A DNA stretch of 64,000 bases from contig NC_084809.1 in assembly GCF_963583255.1 (NCBI RefSeq), forward strand, positions 6,743,501 to 6,807,500. Direction: 5' to 3'. Shown here one piece after another: positions 34,453-46,721 of the stretch. How positions within the stretch are numbered: the first letter of the stretch is position 1; every line of letters starts with the position of its first letter. The DNA comes from Pyrus communis (lineage: Eukaryota; Streptophyta; Magnoliopsida; Rosales; Rosaceae). A program made the translations under genes and the position numbers. Under the pieces are notes generated by a model. It was not told the origin of the DNA. It ran no database searches and saw only the letters and a list, made by a program, of their open reading frames with translations.

Positions 34453-35785
34453 TTAAGAAGATGTAGCACAAGCAAGAGGCTTTGCCACGTTGTTAATGGT
34501 GGGCTTGACATGTTTACATTCAGAGGTAATAGAGCCTTTATCTCCAGTGTATGTGAGATCAATGTCACTCGGTTTCACATTCTCACATGGCAGCTTTCCA
34601 CTACATAAAAGCTTGATACCAACTGGGCCTGAAGATGAGCCCCTTATGTTCTTAAAGCTGACATCGCTGATCTTAACTTTGGATGAAACCTGCACATAAT
34701 AATAGTATCATTAAGAAGCACTTTTACAAAAATGTTTCAATTATAAATAAGCCAAAAAAAGTAATTAAAAATTCAAGTGTAATTTTTTGGAAAACTACAT
34801 GGGAGTTCTTCCTGAAAAAAATATACTTCTCTATAAAGTGCTTTTAAGTTTTTATATCAAACATTGATAAAAGCGTTTTTGGTCGACATATTTTTTTTAA
34901 ACCTTTCATAAACAATCTCAAATAGGCTGGTGAACTCAAGTATCCATTCAAAATAGTGGAGATTGGTGTCAATAGATGAAATGGTTATCAATTGTATTCT
35001 ATTCTTCAAGATTAAGTATTTGACTAAGTAAAAAAGAAACTACGATGTAACTTTGGTGTAAATAGTATACCTCAGGTGTACACAGCTTATATGGGCAATA
35101 TTCTTGGTCTATGACGACAGGGTTTTTAACATTGTCCATGATAATATCCTCAAAGTGAACATCTGAGACAACAGTACCCTTTGCAGGGGAAGCAGGCCAG
35201 GTTTTGATCCTCACACCATTATCTGTATTTGTAATCGTGCAGTTCTTGATAAAGATTCCGGACAATGGTTCTTCATCCTCAGTCCTTCCGAGGCTTCCGA
35301 TGCTTATGCCGTGGCCTGGTCCACATTTAACGTTGGTTACATGGAGTTGGTTGGTTCCGTGACCTATAGAGATGCAATCATCCCCAGTTCCAATGGTTGT
35401 ATCTGTGATGTTGATCCCAGATGAACGTCCCATATGAATTCCATCTGTATTGACACTCTTGAGGCGCTGAGACAGTAAAATCTTGGAATACCAGATTTTT
35501 GCAACCCATAAGATTGACGTGGAAATTTTTGCTGTCTTTTGTTGTTATATCTCGAATTATGGAATTGGTGACAGAATTGAACCTCAAATTCTGCCAAAGT
35601 GTGAAAACAGTTAAAACATATAAAGACGAGTAATGTCTCTTGCAAAAGTTACATTGTTAGGAGAATTTTTATATAGTCAGAATGAATCAAAATCGCAGAT
35701 TATCCACATGATCCATGACTTAGAGTCGCTACCTAATGGCTAATATATACGCCTTTCACACGTATGGCTCTAGTTGTCAGGCACC

Positions 35786-35837
<52 letters not shown>

Positions 35838-36645
35838 TTAGAAGAGTACGATCAGCCTATTAGTTTCACAATCTAGCAATTGATTTAAATTATAAAAGAA
35901 CGAGATTTAAATTATCTTACGACAGCTTTAGATTTGCAATCTTTGTTTTTGTGACAATCATTTTGCTTCCAAGCAATTGCTCCTTGGCCATCGAAAGTTC
36001 CACCACCAGATAAGGTGAGCCCATCAATGCGCTCAAAAGCTACCCAAGTATCTTCTTTTGGGAGATCCTTGATATGTTCTGGAGCCTGCACCGTGCCTTC
36101 TAGCTGAAACTCAATAGCAGCTTTGCATGGTCCTTTGAAAGTTGCCCCTACAAACTTGTATGTCCCACTTGGAACAACAATTTTACTTGCCGATGTCGAT
36201 GCACATGCATCTGTCCAAGCTTTGCTCAAAGCCTAATTAAAAACATTGAAAAAAAAATTAAAAATTAAAAATTGAAATGATTTTGTTTAATTACGAACCA
36301 ATTCTAGAACGGAAATGATTTTCCATTTATTCTTTTTTTTTCCCATGCATACTTATTGCTTACTTCTAATAAAACAAATTGAAAGAAAAAGCAAGAAACA
36401 AAAACAAGAATGTGCGAAGACTAAGTGTGTACGGAAGTAATTTCTCTTCTAGCTAGAAATATTAGTTTAGCATTTTGAAGAAGAATTACATAAGCATATA
36501 TAATGCCTACCTGGGTTATATCAGAGTTCGCTTTTCCACCATAATTTGCACTTGTTACATCATAGACACCAGATTGGGCATTAGATGTGGATACTAACAA
36601 CAAGGACATAAACATTGGCAAGATATTTTTCAGTTTCAAATCCAT
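34453..36645 (-). pseudogene. Exopolygalacturonase PG2, frameshifted
   Basis: Exon plan as in PG1: 36645-36511, 36232-35921, 35590-35071 and 34689-34453. The third exon is 520 nt, not 522. A 2-nt deletion near 35453-35462, in the APKES-equivalent stretch just before the catalytic NTD motif, throws the frame and brings early termination. The rest, including GDD, GHG and RIK motifs in the other frame, is well preserved, so the loss is recent or the base call is wrong. Intron 2 contains a TA microsatellite of about 46 nt (35789-35834). Without the deletion it would have the same 401-residue plan as its sisters. Confidence 0.88.
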
Positions 36646-36719
36646 CTTGAGTTTTCAATTCAGAATTAGTTTCTTTTGTTTGGAAGTTTGATGAAAAAAT
36701 TATTTTGGTTTCATCGCAA

Positions 36720-36726
36720 CTTTATA
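36720..36726 (-). promoter_or_regulatory. TATA box of PG2
   Basis: TATAAAG on the minus strand, 81 nt upstream of the PG2 ATG, as in PG1 and PG3. The promoter remains even though the gene is frameshifted. Confidence 0.6.
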
Positions 36727-37327
36727 CTCAAATTGGAAAGCTTAACGCCCTCAAATTATTCAACCAATTACTAGCTATTTTTATGGAAGATGCCTTACCC
36801 TAAAAAACCATGCACAAAAAAAACTAGCTGCCGTTGAAGACGTAGTAAAAAAATCTCAAAATTTCTTCAATAGAAAAACTTAATTAAGAGCTTGAAATTT
36901 CTTCACACAGAAAATTTCTTCCAATAAACAGGGAAGTAGCCCCAAATTAAGATGCCTTAATTAATATGTTTAATTGCAATGTAGTTCAAGAATTATATCC
37001 TATGATTAGTAATTAATTAAGCTGCTTCTAGTTTTAGAACATGAATTACCACCAATCTGTATGGCCCTAGGTTAGTTCATTGTCAATTACCACTTCTTTA
37101 ACATGTTCTCCATGCTTCCTCTCCAAGTCAGTACGTACTCAAATTGTTTCTTCCAAGCAAACCTAGTTGCTGCAGCCACCAGCACCCTGATCAACGCCAA
37201 TTCCACCACCCCGACAACGCCTATAATTTGTTTAAACTTTACGGCATGACTTGTGGGAATCCTCGCAATAATAATTTTAAACAATTCTTCACATTATAGC
37301 ACGGAATTCCAGCTCAACTCCATCTCA

Positions 37328-37760
37328 AAGTGGCGGAGCCAAGTACAAGGCTCCTTGTAGGCTATAGCATATGGAGAGTTTTGAATTTTTAAGTTTAAAA
37401 ATAGTAATCTTTTGGGCTATTTAATGATTTTTAACTGTCATTTTCCACTTAGCAAATGTAAATTTTGAATCTTAAAGATGTTTTTAAGGAAAATAAGAGC
37501 TACTAAATATTAAATAAACTCATCATTTTACCTAATATTATAATTTAGTAACAATTTAAAATTTCCATACTACAAATGGTTTCTTATTTTATTCATTTAA
37601 AAGTTTTGAAGATTACAAGCCTAGAAAACATAGTATAAATTTCTTACTTCAAATTATTACTTTTAGATTTACTATTATATAACTTTATGTACGTAAAAAA
37701 AAAATTGAAAGATTAATTAACTTCGCCCACCCACGTACGTAATTCTTGGCTACAGCATTG
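37328..37760. mobile_element. hAT-like non-autonomous element
   Basis: It is flanked by a perfect 8-bp direct repeat CCATCTCA (37320-37327 and 37761-37768), the duplication size of hAT transposons. Ends AAGTGGCGGAGCCAAG and CTTGGCTACAGCATTG are partly mirrored and resemble hAT termini. It is absent from the equivalent place in units A and C. Length 433 bp, non-coding. Confidence 0.75.
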
Positions 37761-38532
37761 CCATCTCAATTGCTCCCTTTATATACTCTTCACTGACCGC
37801 GAATTGGTACATCACTTTATTTGCTAGAAACAATTACAAAGACGAGCATCTACTATGACGTACTCAGGCAAGTATCGGTTTTCTATCACAAGGAGTTTCT
37901 CTCCATGACTAACGCTGTCGCTAACGGTTGTACCAAGATCCGATTCATCTGAAGAATGAGAAGCAAGAGCGTGCCAGTGCTTCTGCCTCATTGATGTTAA
38001 TTTGTCAAGGATTGAATTGCGGCTGTGGTTGAGGATTTGAGGGACGGAATCGTGGGGTTCAAACGTGGCAGTACAGGGTGGTTTTAGGGTGGAAAGAGGA
38101 TCGCATTCCGCGAGTAGGCTTGTAGACATCGAAATTTCGGTAAAATAAATATTCACCAACACCTTAAATTTTGACATGCCTGGGCTTACGTGGCATGCAC
38201 CGTTGGTCTCACATATCGTACACTTTACATGTGACTCATCAAAACCAAACGAGTCATTAAGGAATTATCTTTATTAATTATTTAATTAATTTTAATTTAA
38301 ATCAAAACAAATAAATTGATTTAAAATGTCAACCAAACCCAAAATCAAGTCTTGTGTTCTTTAGTCAATTAATCAAGTCCACAATCAATGTCAAATCTAG
38401 TCGTAGGCAAAGACTTGGAGAGCCTATAAATACGCAGCTCCAAGAGAAATAAAAGGGTCAGAAATACATCCAAACACTAAGATGCTCAAACTCCCAAATT
38501 CCCAAACATTTAGAAGATTCAGAAAGCTTTTG

Positions 38533-38732
38533 TGTTAAAGAGGATATCTTGGATTGATTAGGTCAAACATTGTAAATTATTCATTAGTCATTTACTTCCT
38601 TATTTAGTTCTCAATTTGCCTTAATTATAGGCAATAGAATAGGATCAAGTCGTACACAGTGTGTATAAGAATGTAATCTTGTTCTGTGAAGTTAATAAGA
38701 AAACCTATTACACCATATCAGTTTTCTCTAGA
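38533..38732 (+). repeat. 5' LTR of the RE1-like Copia
   Basis: It starts TGTTAAAGAGGATATC and ends TTTTCTCTAGA. The primer-binding site TGGTACCAGAG follows directly at 38733. Confidence 0.9.
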
Positions 38733-38798
38733 TGGTACCAGAGTGATCGAACTGGGACACACACAAAACACGAAACACAAACCCTAGCAGCAATAGCC

Positions 38799-39950
38799 AT
38801 GGGTGACAAATCAGAAAAGTCAACCTCTTTAGGCATGACTTTGTATCAAAAATGGGAAAACCCTAATCATCCACTCTACCTTCACCACTCGGATCAACCT
38901 GGCGCAATACTTGTGCCGCAGCCGCTTGTGGAAGATAACTATGGCACATGGGTCCAATCCATGACCATGGCTTTAATGGTCAAGAACAAACTAGGGCTTG
39001 TTGATGGGACGATCAAGAAGCCAAGTGATGAACAGATTGAAGAACTGCAACAATGGAACAGATGCAACAACCTGGTGAAAATGTGGTTGCTTGGTTCCAT
39101 GTCAAAGGAAATCTCGGGAAGTGTCATACATTGCAAGGACGCACGGCAGATGTGGCTAGACCTGCAAGAGAGGTTTTCTCATGTGAACATCGTACAATTA
39201 TTTCATATTGAAAACGAAATCCATGATTGCGTACAAAGTGACATGATGGTAAGCTCTTATTTTACCAAACTTAAGAGTCTTTGGGATGAACGTGATGCCT
39301 TGTGTTCAGTCCCGGCATGCCATTGTGAGACCAAGAGAGAGATGATGTCATATGTTGAAACTCAGAAAACTATGAAGTTTCTCATGGGCTTAAATGAATC
39401 GTATGCTACGGTTCGTGGTAACACCCTGTTGCTAGAGCCATTGCCCACTGTAAACAAAGCCTATGCACTTGTCATTCGACATGAGAAACAAGTTGGAGTC
39501 TCGAGTGGTAAGAGCATTGTTCAATCAGAAGCAGTGGTGTTCGCTGTGAAAGGTGCTGGACGAGAAACCGAGTTTAACAATAGTGGGCAATGCTGTGGTA
39601 AGTGCAACAAGACAAACCACACCACAAAGAACTGTCGTGCACACCTTAAATGCACCTTTTGTGGCTGGAAAGGTCACACTTTTGACTACTGTCGAAAGAG
39701 AAAAGCCGCTGCTGAAAATGAATCAGGTTATTCCTTGCCTTCCAAAGGGAATCAGGTTACATTGCATGACAAAAAGGAGGTGATGCCTAGCTTTCCTTTC
39801 TCTCAGGAAGATTGCAAACAAATTCTTCAAATGTTGAACAAAACAAGTCTTCCTTCGTTAATCAAGTCGGTAATCCCTCACATGTTGAAGATTTTTCAGG
39901 TAAAGCTTTCTCTTTTACATATCATGGCAAAATATTTGGATCCTGGATAG
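38799..39950 (+). pseudogene. gag of the RE1-like Copia
   Basis: It opens at the ATG at 38799 and reads 383 codons to a stop at 39950. The N-terminal part, with NPLYLH-like HPLYLHHSDQPG, is a Copia-type gag head, and two CCHC knuckles follow (CGKCNKTNHTTKNC and CTFCGWKGHTFDYC). The frame is lost just before the protease, at the site reading WILDSGAMDH in the next frame. Gag itself looks complete, but its fusion to pol is broken. Confidence 0.85.
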
Positions 39951-42900
39951 TGGGGCTATGGACCACATTGTTTGTAGTCCTGATCTTCTCATGAATTCAA
40001 AACCAGTTGAGAATCACACTGTTGAATTACCCAATGGCTCCTTTGCTAAAGTCACCCATATTGGACAAATAATCTTTTCACCCAATCTCATTCTTGATAA
40101 TGTCTTATGTGTACCACCTTTTCGATTAAATTTGATCTCTATCAGCAAGTTAGCATATGACTCACTATATATCACCATTTTCCTAAACCATTTTTGTGTC
40201 ATACAGGACCTACGCTCGGGGAAGATGATTGGGACGGGCATTGAACGGAAGGGGCTCTACTACCTTGACCCCCCTAAGAAAGGAACATGCAATAACGTTC
40301 AATTCACTTCTCCTAGCCTATGGTGCCAACGTCTTAGACATCCCTCTCCAAAAGTTTCTTCGTTATTTCCCATTTTCAATCATAAATCTTGTGCTTCCAA
40401 TAATTGTTTGATTTGTCCATTAGCCAAACAAACAAGATTGCCTTTTCAATTAAGCACCATTTCTAGTAAATCATGTTTTGAGTTAATACATATTGACATT
40501 TGGGGTGGTTATCAAGTTGCGTCTCTTTCCGATGCCAAATATTTTCTCACTATTGTCGATGACCATACCAGGAGCACATGGGTTTATTTGATGAAGTAAA
40601 AGTCAGATACACGAGAACTCTTAGTCCAATTTATTCACATGGTAGAAACTCAATTCAATACTAAGGTCAAAATAGTGCGAAGTGACAATGGTCCTGAGTT
40701 TAAACTTGAACGTTTTTATGTTCTCAAAGGAATCCTACATCAATCTAGTTGTGTTAATACACCCCAACAGAATGGTGTTGCATAACGTAAACATCGGCAC
40801 CTACTTAATATGGCTAGAGCATTACTTTTTCAAGCTTCTCTTCCCAAAAGTTTTTGGGGGGATGCCATCCTTGTTTCTGCATACCTCATCAATAGGACAC
40901 CTACTCCTCTTCTCCAAGGGAAAACACCATATGCAAAACTGTTCCAGAAAGAACCCAACTATTCCCACTTAAGAGTCTTTGGTTGTTTATGTTTTGCATC
41001 CACTCATGCGCAACGACCTTCCAAATTTGATCCCCGTGCTAGTTGTTGTCTTTTTCTTGGATACCCTTATGGTCAAAAGGGTTATAGACTCTTTGATCTC
41101 ACACTTAAAAAGGTCTTTGTCTCACGAGACGTTGTGTTTTTGGAAGATCAATTCCCTTATCACACTCCTGCTCTTTCCGCTGCACCACCATCACATCATT
41201 CCATTTCACCTTTATCCTTTACCATAGACTCCTTTCCCGAGCCATCTCCTTCAGTCACTATCTCAAGAAACACTTCTCCTGATTCTCCTCGTCATTATGG
41301 CATCACACTCGAGGATCCTGCTTCCACATCATCTCCTTCCACCACCGCTCTCGACAACATACCTTCTCCACCTTCGTCTACCCACCATGATACTCCCCCC
41401 TCCGCCTTGGCACACAACCAACCAAACCATCTAGCTTCTTGCAGGACTTTCATGTTGAGGCAACCCTTCCTTCCCGTGCCGCTCCGACTTCTTCCACGAG
41501 CATGGTTCAGGCCTCAGGTACTTCTCACCCTCTTTCACATTATTTATCCTATGATCACTTGTCTTCTTCTCATAAAGCATTCACCACCACACTTACCCTT
41601 CTCCAAGAACCTACTAGTTTTCAACAAGCTGTCCAGGATCCCCAATGGCATGCGGCCATGCAAAATAAAATTGCAGCTCTCCAAGCCAACCACACTTAGA
41701 CTCTCATGCCCTTGCCACCCCACAAACGTCCCATTGGGTGCAAATGGGTCTACAAAGTCAAGCTTAAACCTGATGGCAGTCTCGAACGGTACAAAGCTCG
41801 GCTTGTCGCGAAGGGATATAGTCAAATTGAAGGTGTTAATTATCTGGAAACCTTTGCACCGGTTGCCAAACTGACCACAGTTCATGTCCTTCTCAGTGTT
41901 ACATCGCTACAAGGTTGGCATTTACACCAACTTGATGTGAACAACGCATTTTTACATGGTGATTTATATGAGGATGTCTATATGTCCTTACCTTCTGGAT
42001 TTGGACGAAAGGGGGAGACTCGAGTATGCAAATTAAACAAATCCCTGTATGGTTTAAAGCAAGCCTCGAGACAATGGTTTATCAAACTATCCATGGCTCT
42101 CAAGACTGCCGGATTCCATCAGTCATGCTCTAATTACTCATTGTTCATCCGACATCACCAAGGTAATTTCATAGCATTATTGGTCTACGTTGATGATGTG
42201 ATACTCACAGGAAATAATTTACAAGAGATAGAAGAGACCAAGAAATTTCTTTCCTTACGTTTCAAACTAAAGGACTTGGGACAACTCAAATACTTCTTGG
42301 GGATAGAGGTTGCAAGATCAAAGAAGGGAATCATTTTATGCCAACGTAAATATGCATTGGAAATATTAGATGACATTGGGTTTCTTGGAGCTAAACCCTC
42401 ACGGGTCCCTTTGGAACAAAATCTGTCTCTCACACAAACAGATGGGGAATTACTGAGCGATCCATCCCTGTATAGGCGACTCATTGGTAGATTGATTTAT
42501 TTGACCATCACAAGGCCTGATCTAACTTATGCAGTGCATGTGTTGAGTCAGTTCATGGATAAACCACGGCAGCCACACCTTGACGCCGCTCACATAATTC
42601 TCAAGTACATCAACACAAGCTCCTGGACAAGGAATATTTCTTCATTCCACAGGTTCATTGCAATTATGAGCATTTTGTGATGCTGATTGGGCTCGATGTA
42701 AAGACACTCGAAGATCGATAACTGGTTATTACATTTTGCTTGGCTAAGCACCAATTTCTTGGAAAACAAAGAAACAAAGTACCGTGTCTCATTCCAGTGC
42801 AGAGGCAGAGTATCGTTCCATAGCCACTACATGTTGTGAAGTCACATGGTTGAAGAACATTTTGAAAGATTTGAGAGTGAACCATGCACAACCTGTTGCG

Positions 42901-43173
42901 TTGTTTTGTGACAACCAAGCTGCTTTGCACATCTCTTCAAATCCAGTATTCCATGAACGAACAAAACACATAGAGATAGATTGCCATGTAGTGCGTGAGA
43001 AAATACAAGAAGGAATGGTGCGAACAGCCTATGTAAGAACAATAAACCAGCCAGCTGACTTGTTTACCAAAGCACTAGGTTCGGTTCAATTTGAGGCATT
43101 ACTTAACAAGTTGGGTGTTATCAATATACACTCCAACTTGAGAGGGAGTGTTAAAGAGGATATCTTGGATTGA
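39930..43173 (+). pseudogene. Broken pol of the RE1-like Copia
   Basis: Protease WILDSGAMDH is at about 39939 (the catalytic DSG is kept). A GAG-pre-integrase and integrase part runs to an in-frame TAA at 40597. A further shift and stop follow near 40680-40790 around SDNGPEF, then the integrase end at 40810-41200. Reverse transcriptase occupies 41706-42680 with LLVYVDDVILTG, and RNase H 42784-43173 with [11 protein letters not shown] and the final FTKALGS. The blocks are in order and well preserved, with a handful of breaks. Confidence 0.88.
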
Positions 43174-43348
43174 TTAAGTCAAACATTGTAAATTATTCAT
43201 TAGTGATTTACTTCCTTATTTAGTTCTCAATTTTCCTTAATTATAGGCAATAGAATATGATCAAGTCATACACAGTGTGTATAAGAATGTAATCTTGTTC
43301 TGTGAAGTTAATAAGAAAACCTATTACACCATATCAGTTTTCTCTAGA
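43149..43348 (+). repeat. 3' LTR of the RE1-like Copia
   Basis: It starts TGTTAAAGAGG after the purine tract GAGAGGGAG and ends TCTCTAGA. Same length as the 5' LTR, with about five substitutions. Confidence 0.9.
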
Positions 43349-43629
43349 TCTTGCATTCTTCGCCACACTTGTGAAGCACCCCTACACTTACTGATTCTTC
43401 CATCGCCACTAGCCAAACCCTTGCGGCATCCGTTCATTCGAGATCAAGTTATCATGACCCTTGGATCAACAACACCCCCATTTTTCACTCCGAAGATCAA
43501 ATCCGAGGATTCAAGTTTTGTAAAGAGATTGTAACTCTAAATTTATTAATACAAATTATTACTTTGTACTCGTATTCTTGTATTATTTTTCATAAGAATC
43601 TCACGTTTACAAAGCAATTGAGGGTTGAT

Positions 43630-44492
43630 TGTCACATCCCGGCCCGGGACAGATCACTTCCCGGGCCCGCTCCACCACCGTAGCACGATATTGTCCACTT
43701 TGGGCTTACCATTCCCTCACGGTTTTGTTTTTGGGAACTCACGAGCAACTTCCCAGTGGGTCACCCATCATGGGATTGCTCTAGCCCCCTTCTCGCTTAA
43801 CTTCGGAGTTCCTACGGAACCCGAAGCCAGTGAGCTCCCAAAATGCCTCGTGCTAGGTAGGAATGGGAATATACATATAAGGATCACTCCCCTGGGCGAT
43901 GTGGGATGTTACAATCCACCCCCCCTTAGGGGCCCGACGTCCTCGTCGGCACACCATGACCAGGGTTAGGCTCTGATACCAAATGTCACATCCCGGCCCG
44001 AGGCGGATCACTTCCCAGGCCCGCTCCACCACCGTAGCACGATATTGTCCGCTTTGGGCTTACCATTCCCTCACGGTTTTGTTTTTGGGAACTCACGAGC
44101 AACTTCACAGTGGGTCACCCATCATGGGATTACTCTAGCCCCCTTCTCACTTAACTTCGGAGTTCCCATGGAACCCGAAGCCAGTGAGCTCCCAAAAGGC
44201 CTCGTGCTAGGTAGGGATGGAAATATACATATAAGGATCACTCCCCTAGGCGATATGAGATGTCACAATCCACCCCCTTTAGGGGCCCGACGTCCTCGTC
44301 GGCACACCACGACCAGGGTTAGGCTCTGATACCAAATTGTCACCCATCATGGGATTGTTCTAGCCCCCTTCTCGCTTAACTTCGGAGTTCCTACGGAACC
44401 CGAAGCTAGTGAGCTCCCAAAAGGCCTCGTGCTAGGTAGGAATGGGAATATACATATAAGGATCACTCCCCTGGGCGATGTGGGATGTTACA
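43630..44492 (-). mobile_element. Cassandra TRIM tandem array: LTR-internal-LTR-internal-partial LTR
   Basis: LTRs at 43630-43913 and 43984-44267, and a partial one at 44338-44492. The LTRs are separated by two short internal domains (43914-43983 and 44268-44337). Each internal domain holds, on the minus strand, a primer-binding site TGGTATCAGAGCC and a purine tract GGGGGTGGATT. The partial LTR lost about 130 nt between TGTCAC and a later TCACCC. A perfect target duplication TTGAT brackets the whole array (43625-43629 and 44493-44497), so it grew at one site, probably by unequal recombination between LTRs. Confidence 0.92.
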
Positions 44493-44654
44493 TTGATTGT
44501 GATTTTGTCAGGCTTGAGAATGGAATTGATGGGGGCGTTGTTTGGTGGATCAAGTAAATGTGATGTTAAGGGTAATTAAAAATGATCGTTCATTTTTATG
44601 TATTTGCTTCAAACTATACTCGTGCTACCTTTATATATGTATTCCTTTGACTTG

Positions 44655-46640
44655 CGATGTAGCTCAGTTGACTAAAAGCATCTACTCGCACTAGTTAAAA
44701 ACAAACCCTTGCGCGATGAAACACACATTATCATGACGAAATTTTAAACTTCGTCCTGCAAAGTCGTGAGCGATGAAATTTTTCACAACAAAACGCACAT
44801 CGTCACGCAAAGTCACTTTGCGTAACGAAAATTTAAAGTTCATCTCGCAAAGTCTTTACAAAAATAAATAAAATAAAATAATTATCTTTTTAAAACTTTT
44901 GCGCAACGAAATATAAACCCAATTTATTTATTTTTATTTAATTTTATATTTTAAATTGTAAAATAAATTATTTTTACAGTTTTTATTATTTTTTAAAAGC
45001 TTTGCGCAACGAATATTAATGTTTCATCGCCTAATGCCTATTTTTTTTTTTTTATATATTTTATATTGTTAACCTAAATTATTTTCTTTCTTTTTTTATC
45101 ATTTTCTTTGCACGATGAATCAACATTTCATTACCTAAACTCTATTTATTTTATTTTATTTATATTTTAAATTGTAAAATAAAATTATTTTCTTTATTAT
45201 TTTTTTTTAAACTTGGGCGACGAATACTAATATTTTGTCGCATAAACCCTATTTATTTCATTTTTTGAATTTAAATTGTGTAATAAAATTTAATTCTATA
45301 AATTTTGCATGACGAACCAATATTGTGTCGCGCAAAACCCAAAAAATTTGGGTGAGAGCCAAAAATGCGGTGCACAAATTTTTTTTATAATTTTTTTTAA
45401 GACTTTGCACAACCAATCTTTCATCGCTCAAAGTGATATAGATTTTAAAACCAAAATAACTCCTCAATTTTCTCAATGTATCTCTCTAGTTCTCTTACGT
45501 CTCCTCTATTTCCCTCTCCCCAAATCCGACCCCCTCCTTCACACCCAATCTCTCATCTCTCTCTATCTATCTCTCATTCTCACTCACTCTCTATGTTTTC
45601 TCACTCTCTCACTCTCTCCCTATCTCTCACTTACTCCTCTCTCCCTATCTCTCACTCACTCTCAATCTTGCCAAAAGGTATTTTTCTCTCTAAATTTTAA
45701 TTTATTTCTCATTAATATGTGTTTTTGGAGTTAATTTTAGGTTTGGGGTTGGGTATAGGGTGAGGGGTGGAGTTTGGGGTATGCCGATTTTAGGGGAGGT
45801 TATGTCCATTTTTTGGTATTATTTTATGTTTTTTTTTTTTTTGGTTATTTGACCTTTTTTTTTTGTAGGGAATCGTCGGGACTTTGATGGTGAAAGTTGA
45901 GGAGTTGAGGATTATGACGCTATCAGACCATATCCCCCCGCCACTACCACCACAATAAACTTGTATTAGGATTTTATTATTGTAATTTGTTAATTTATAT
46001 GTACATTTTTAATAAAATATATTATGGATAATTTGATCACTATTTTTCATATGTAATTTTATTTTAAATATGTCAATTTAAATTAAAGTAATTAAAAAAA
46101 TAAAGCCATACAATTAAATTAAATTAAAAAAGTAAAAATTCAAAACATCTTGCGCTACCAAATATTTTGTCACACAAACAATTACTATAATTAAATTAAA
46201 TAATAGAAATAATAAAAAAAAAAATGTCAATTTAATTACATAAAAAAATAAAAACCAAAAACTTTCCTACCAAATATTTCGTCGAGCAACATATTAAATT
46301 AATTTAATTAAATAAAAAAAATCAAAGACTTTGCGCGATGAAATGTTTCATATCGCAAAGTGCCTTTGCATGACGAAGATTAATTTTCGTCACGCAAACC
46401 CTATTTTCATGAGCTTTGCGCAACGAACCATGTGCGACAAAATTTTCATCGCTCAAGGTTTTGAGTGACGAAATCTTACTTTGCGCAACAAATCTTATTT
46501 CATCACGCAAAGTATTTTTTGTAGTAATGCCGTACACTCGAAGTCATAAGTTCTATTCCCACTTCCCCCCAATATTTGCTTGCATAAAAAACTCTTGTAA
46601 AAGTCTAAGGTTCTAGTAAATAAATGTGACTACTTAAGTG
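44655..46640 (+). mobile_element. tRNA-derived SINE-like remnant, unit B, split by the CACTA-like element
   Basis: The A-box-like half GATGTAGCTCAGTTGACT (about 44656) and the B-box-like half CGAAGTCATAAGTTCTATTC (about 46539) are separated by the 1.84-kb insertion. Joined, they line up with the unit A and C copies. Confidence 0.5.
44689..46529. mobile_element. Non-autonomous CACTA-like element
   Basis: It begins CACTAGTTAAAAAC; the right end TTTTTTGTAGTAATG mirrors CACTACAAAAAA-type termini. Both subterminal zones are packed with copies of GCGATGAAA, GACGAAAT and CGCAAAGT in both orientations, as in CACTA elements. The flanks TCG and CCG fit a 3-bp duplication, and comparison with units A and C shows the sequence is an insertion. 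The interior holds a CT-rich block (about 45460-45670) and a possible spliced non-coding unit (about 45676-45960); no transposase. Confidence 0.72.
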
Positions 46641-46721
46641 CATCAGTTATAAGGAAATAGCTATCGTTAGAAGGTCTAAACAAACTAAACAGTGTCATAT
46701 TCCAACAACTTGGATGTCCTT

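Larger units (their letters stand above)
38533..43348 (+). mobile_element. Ty1/Copia retrotransposon, nearly complete (RE1/Retrofit-like)
   Basis: It has 200-bp LTRs at both ends, a primer-binding site and a polypurine tract, and is inserted in the unit B solo LTR. Flanks TTTTG (38528-38532) and TCTTG (43349-43353) are a target duplication with one mismatch. By eye the LTRs differ at about 5 of 200 positions, so the insertion is fairly young. The internal frame is nevertheless broken by stops and frameshifts. Confidence 0.93.
38121..43611 (+). mobile_element. Solo LTR (unit B), interrupted by a Copia element
   Basis: It starts TGTAGACATCGAAATTTC after AGGCT (38116-38120) and ends CTCACGTTTACA at 43611, followed by AAGCA, a decayed copy of the target duplication. 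The two parts, 38121-38532 and 43349-43611, total about 675 bp and align with the unit A solo LTR. Same site, same ends: the insertion predates the A/B duplication. Confidence 0.78.
37100..44575 (+). pseudogene. LEA-2/NHL-like remnant, array unit B, split by several insertions
   Basis: It has the same pieces as unit A: a start-like region near 37108, a membrane-like LVGILAIIIL stretch near 37255-37290, a YYDV-containing part near 37850, a GFKRGS-like part up to 38120, and a short C-terminal relic at 44495-44570 (DCDFVRLENGIDGG-like). It is split by a hAT-like MITE (37328-37760), the solo LTR with its nested Copia (38121-43611) and the Cassandra array (43630-44492). Not functional. Confidence 0.5.

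Noticed and set aside
45476..45734. Serine/leucine-rich frames
   Set aside because: They come from a CT-rich simple repeat inside the CACTA-like element.
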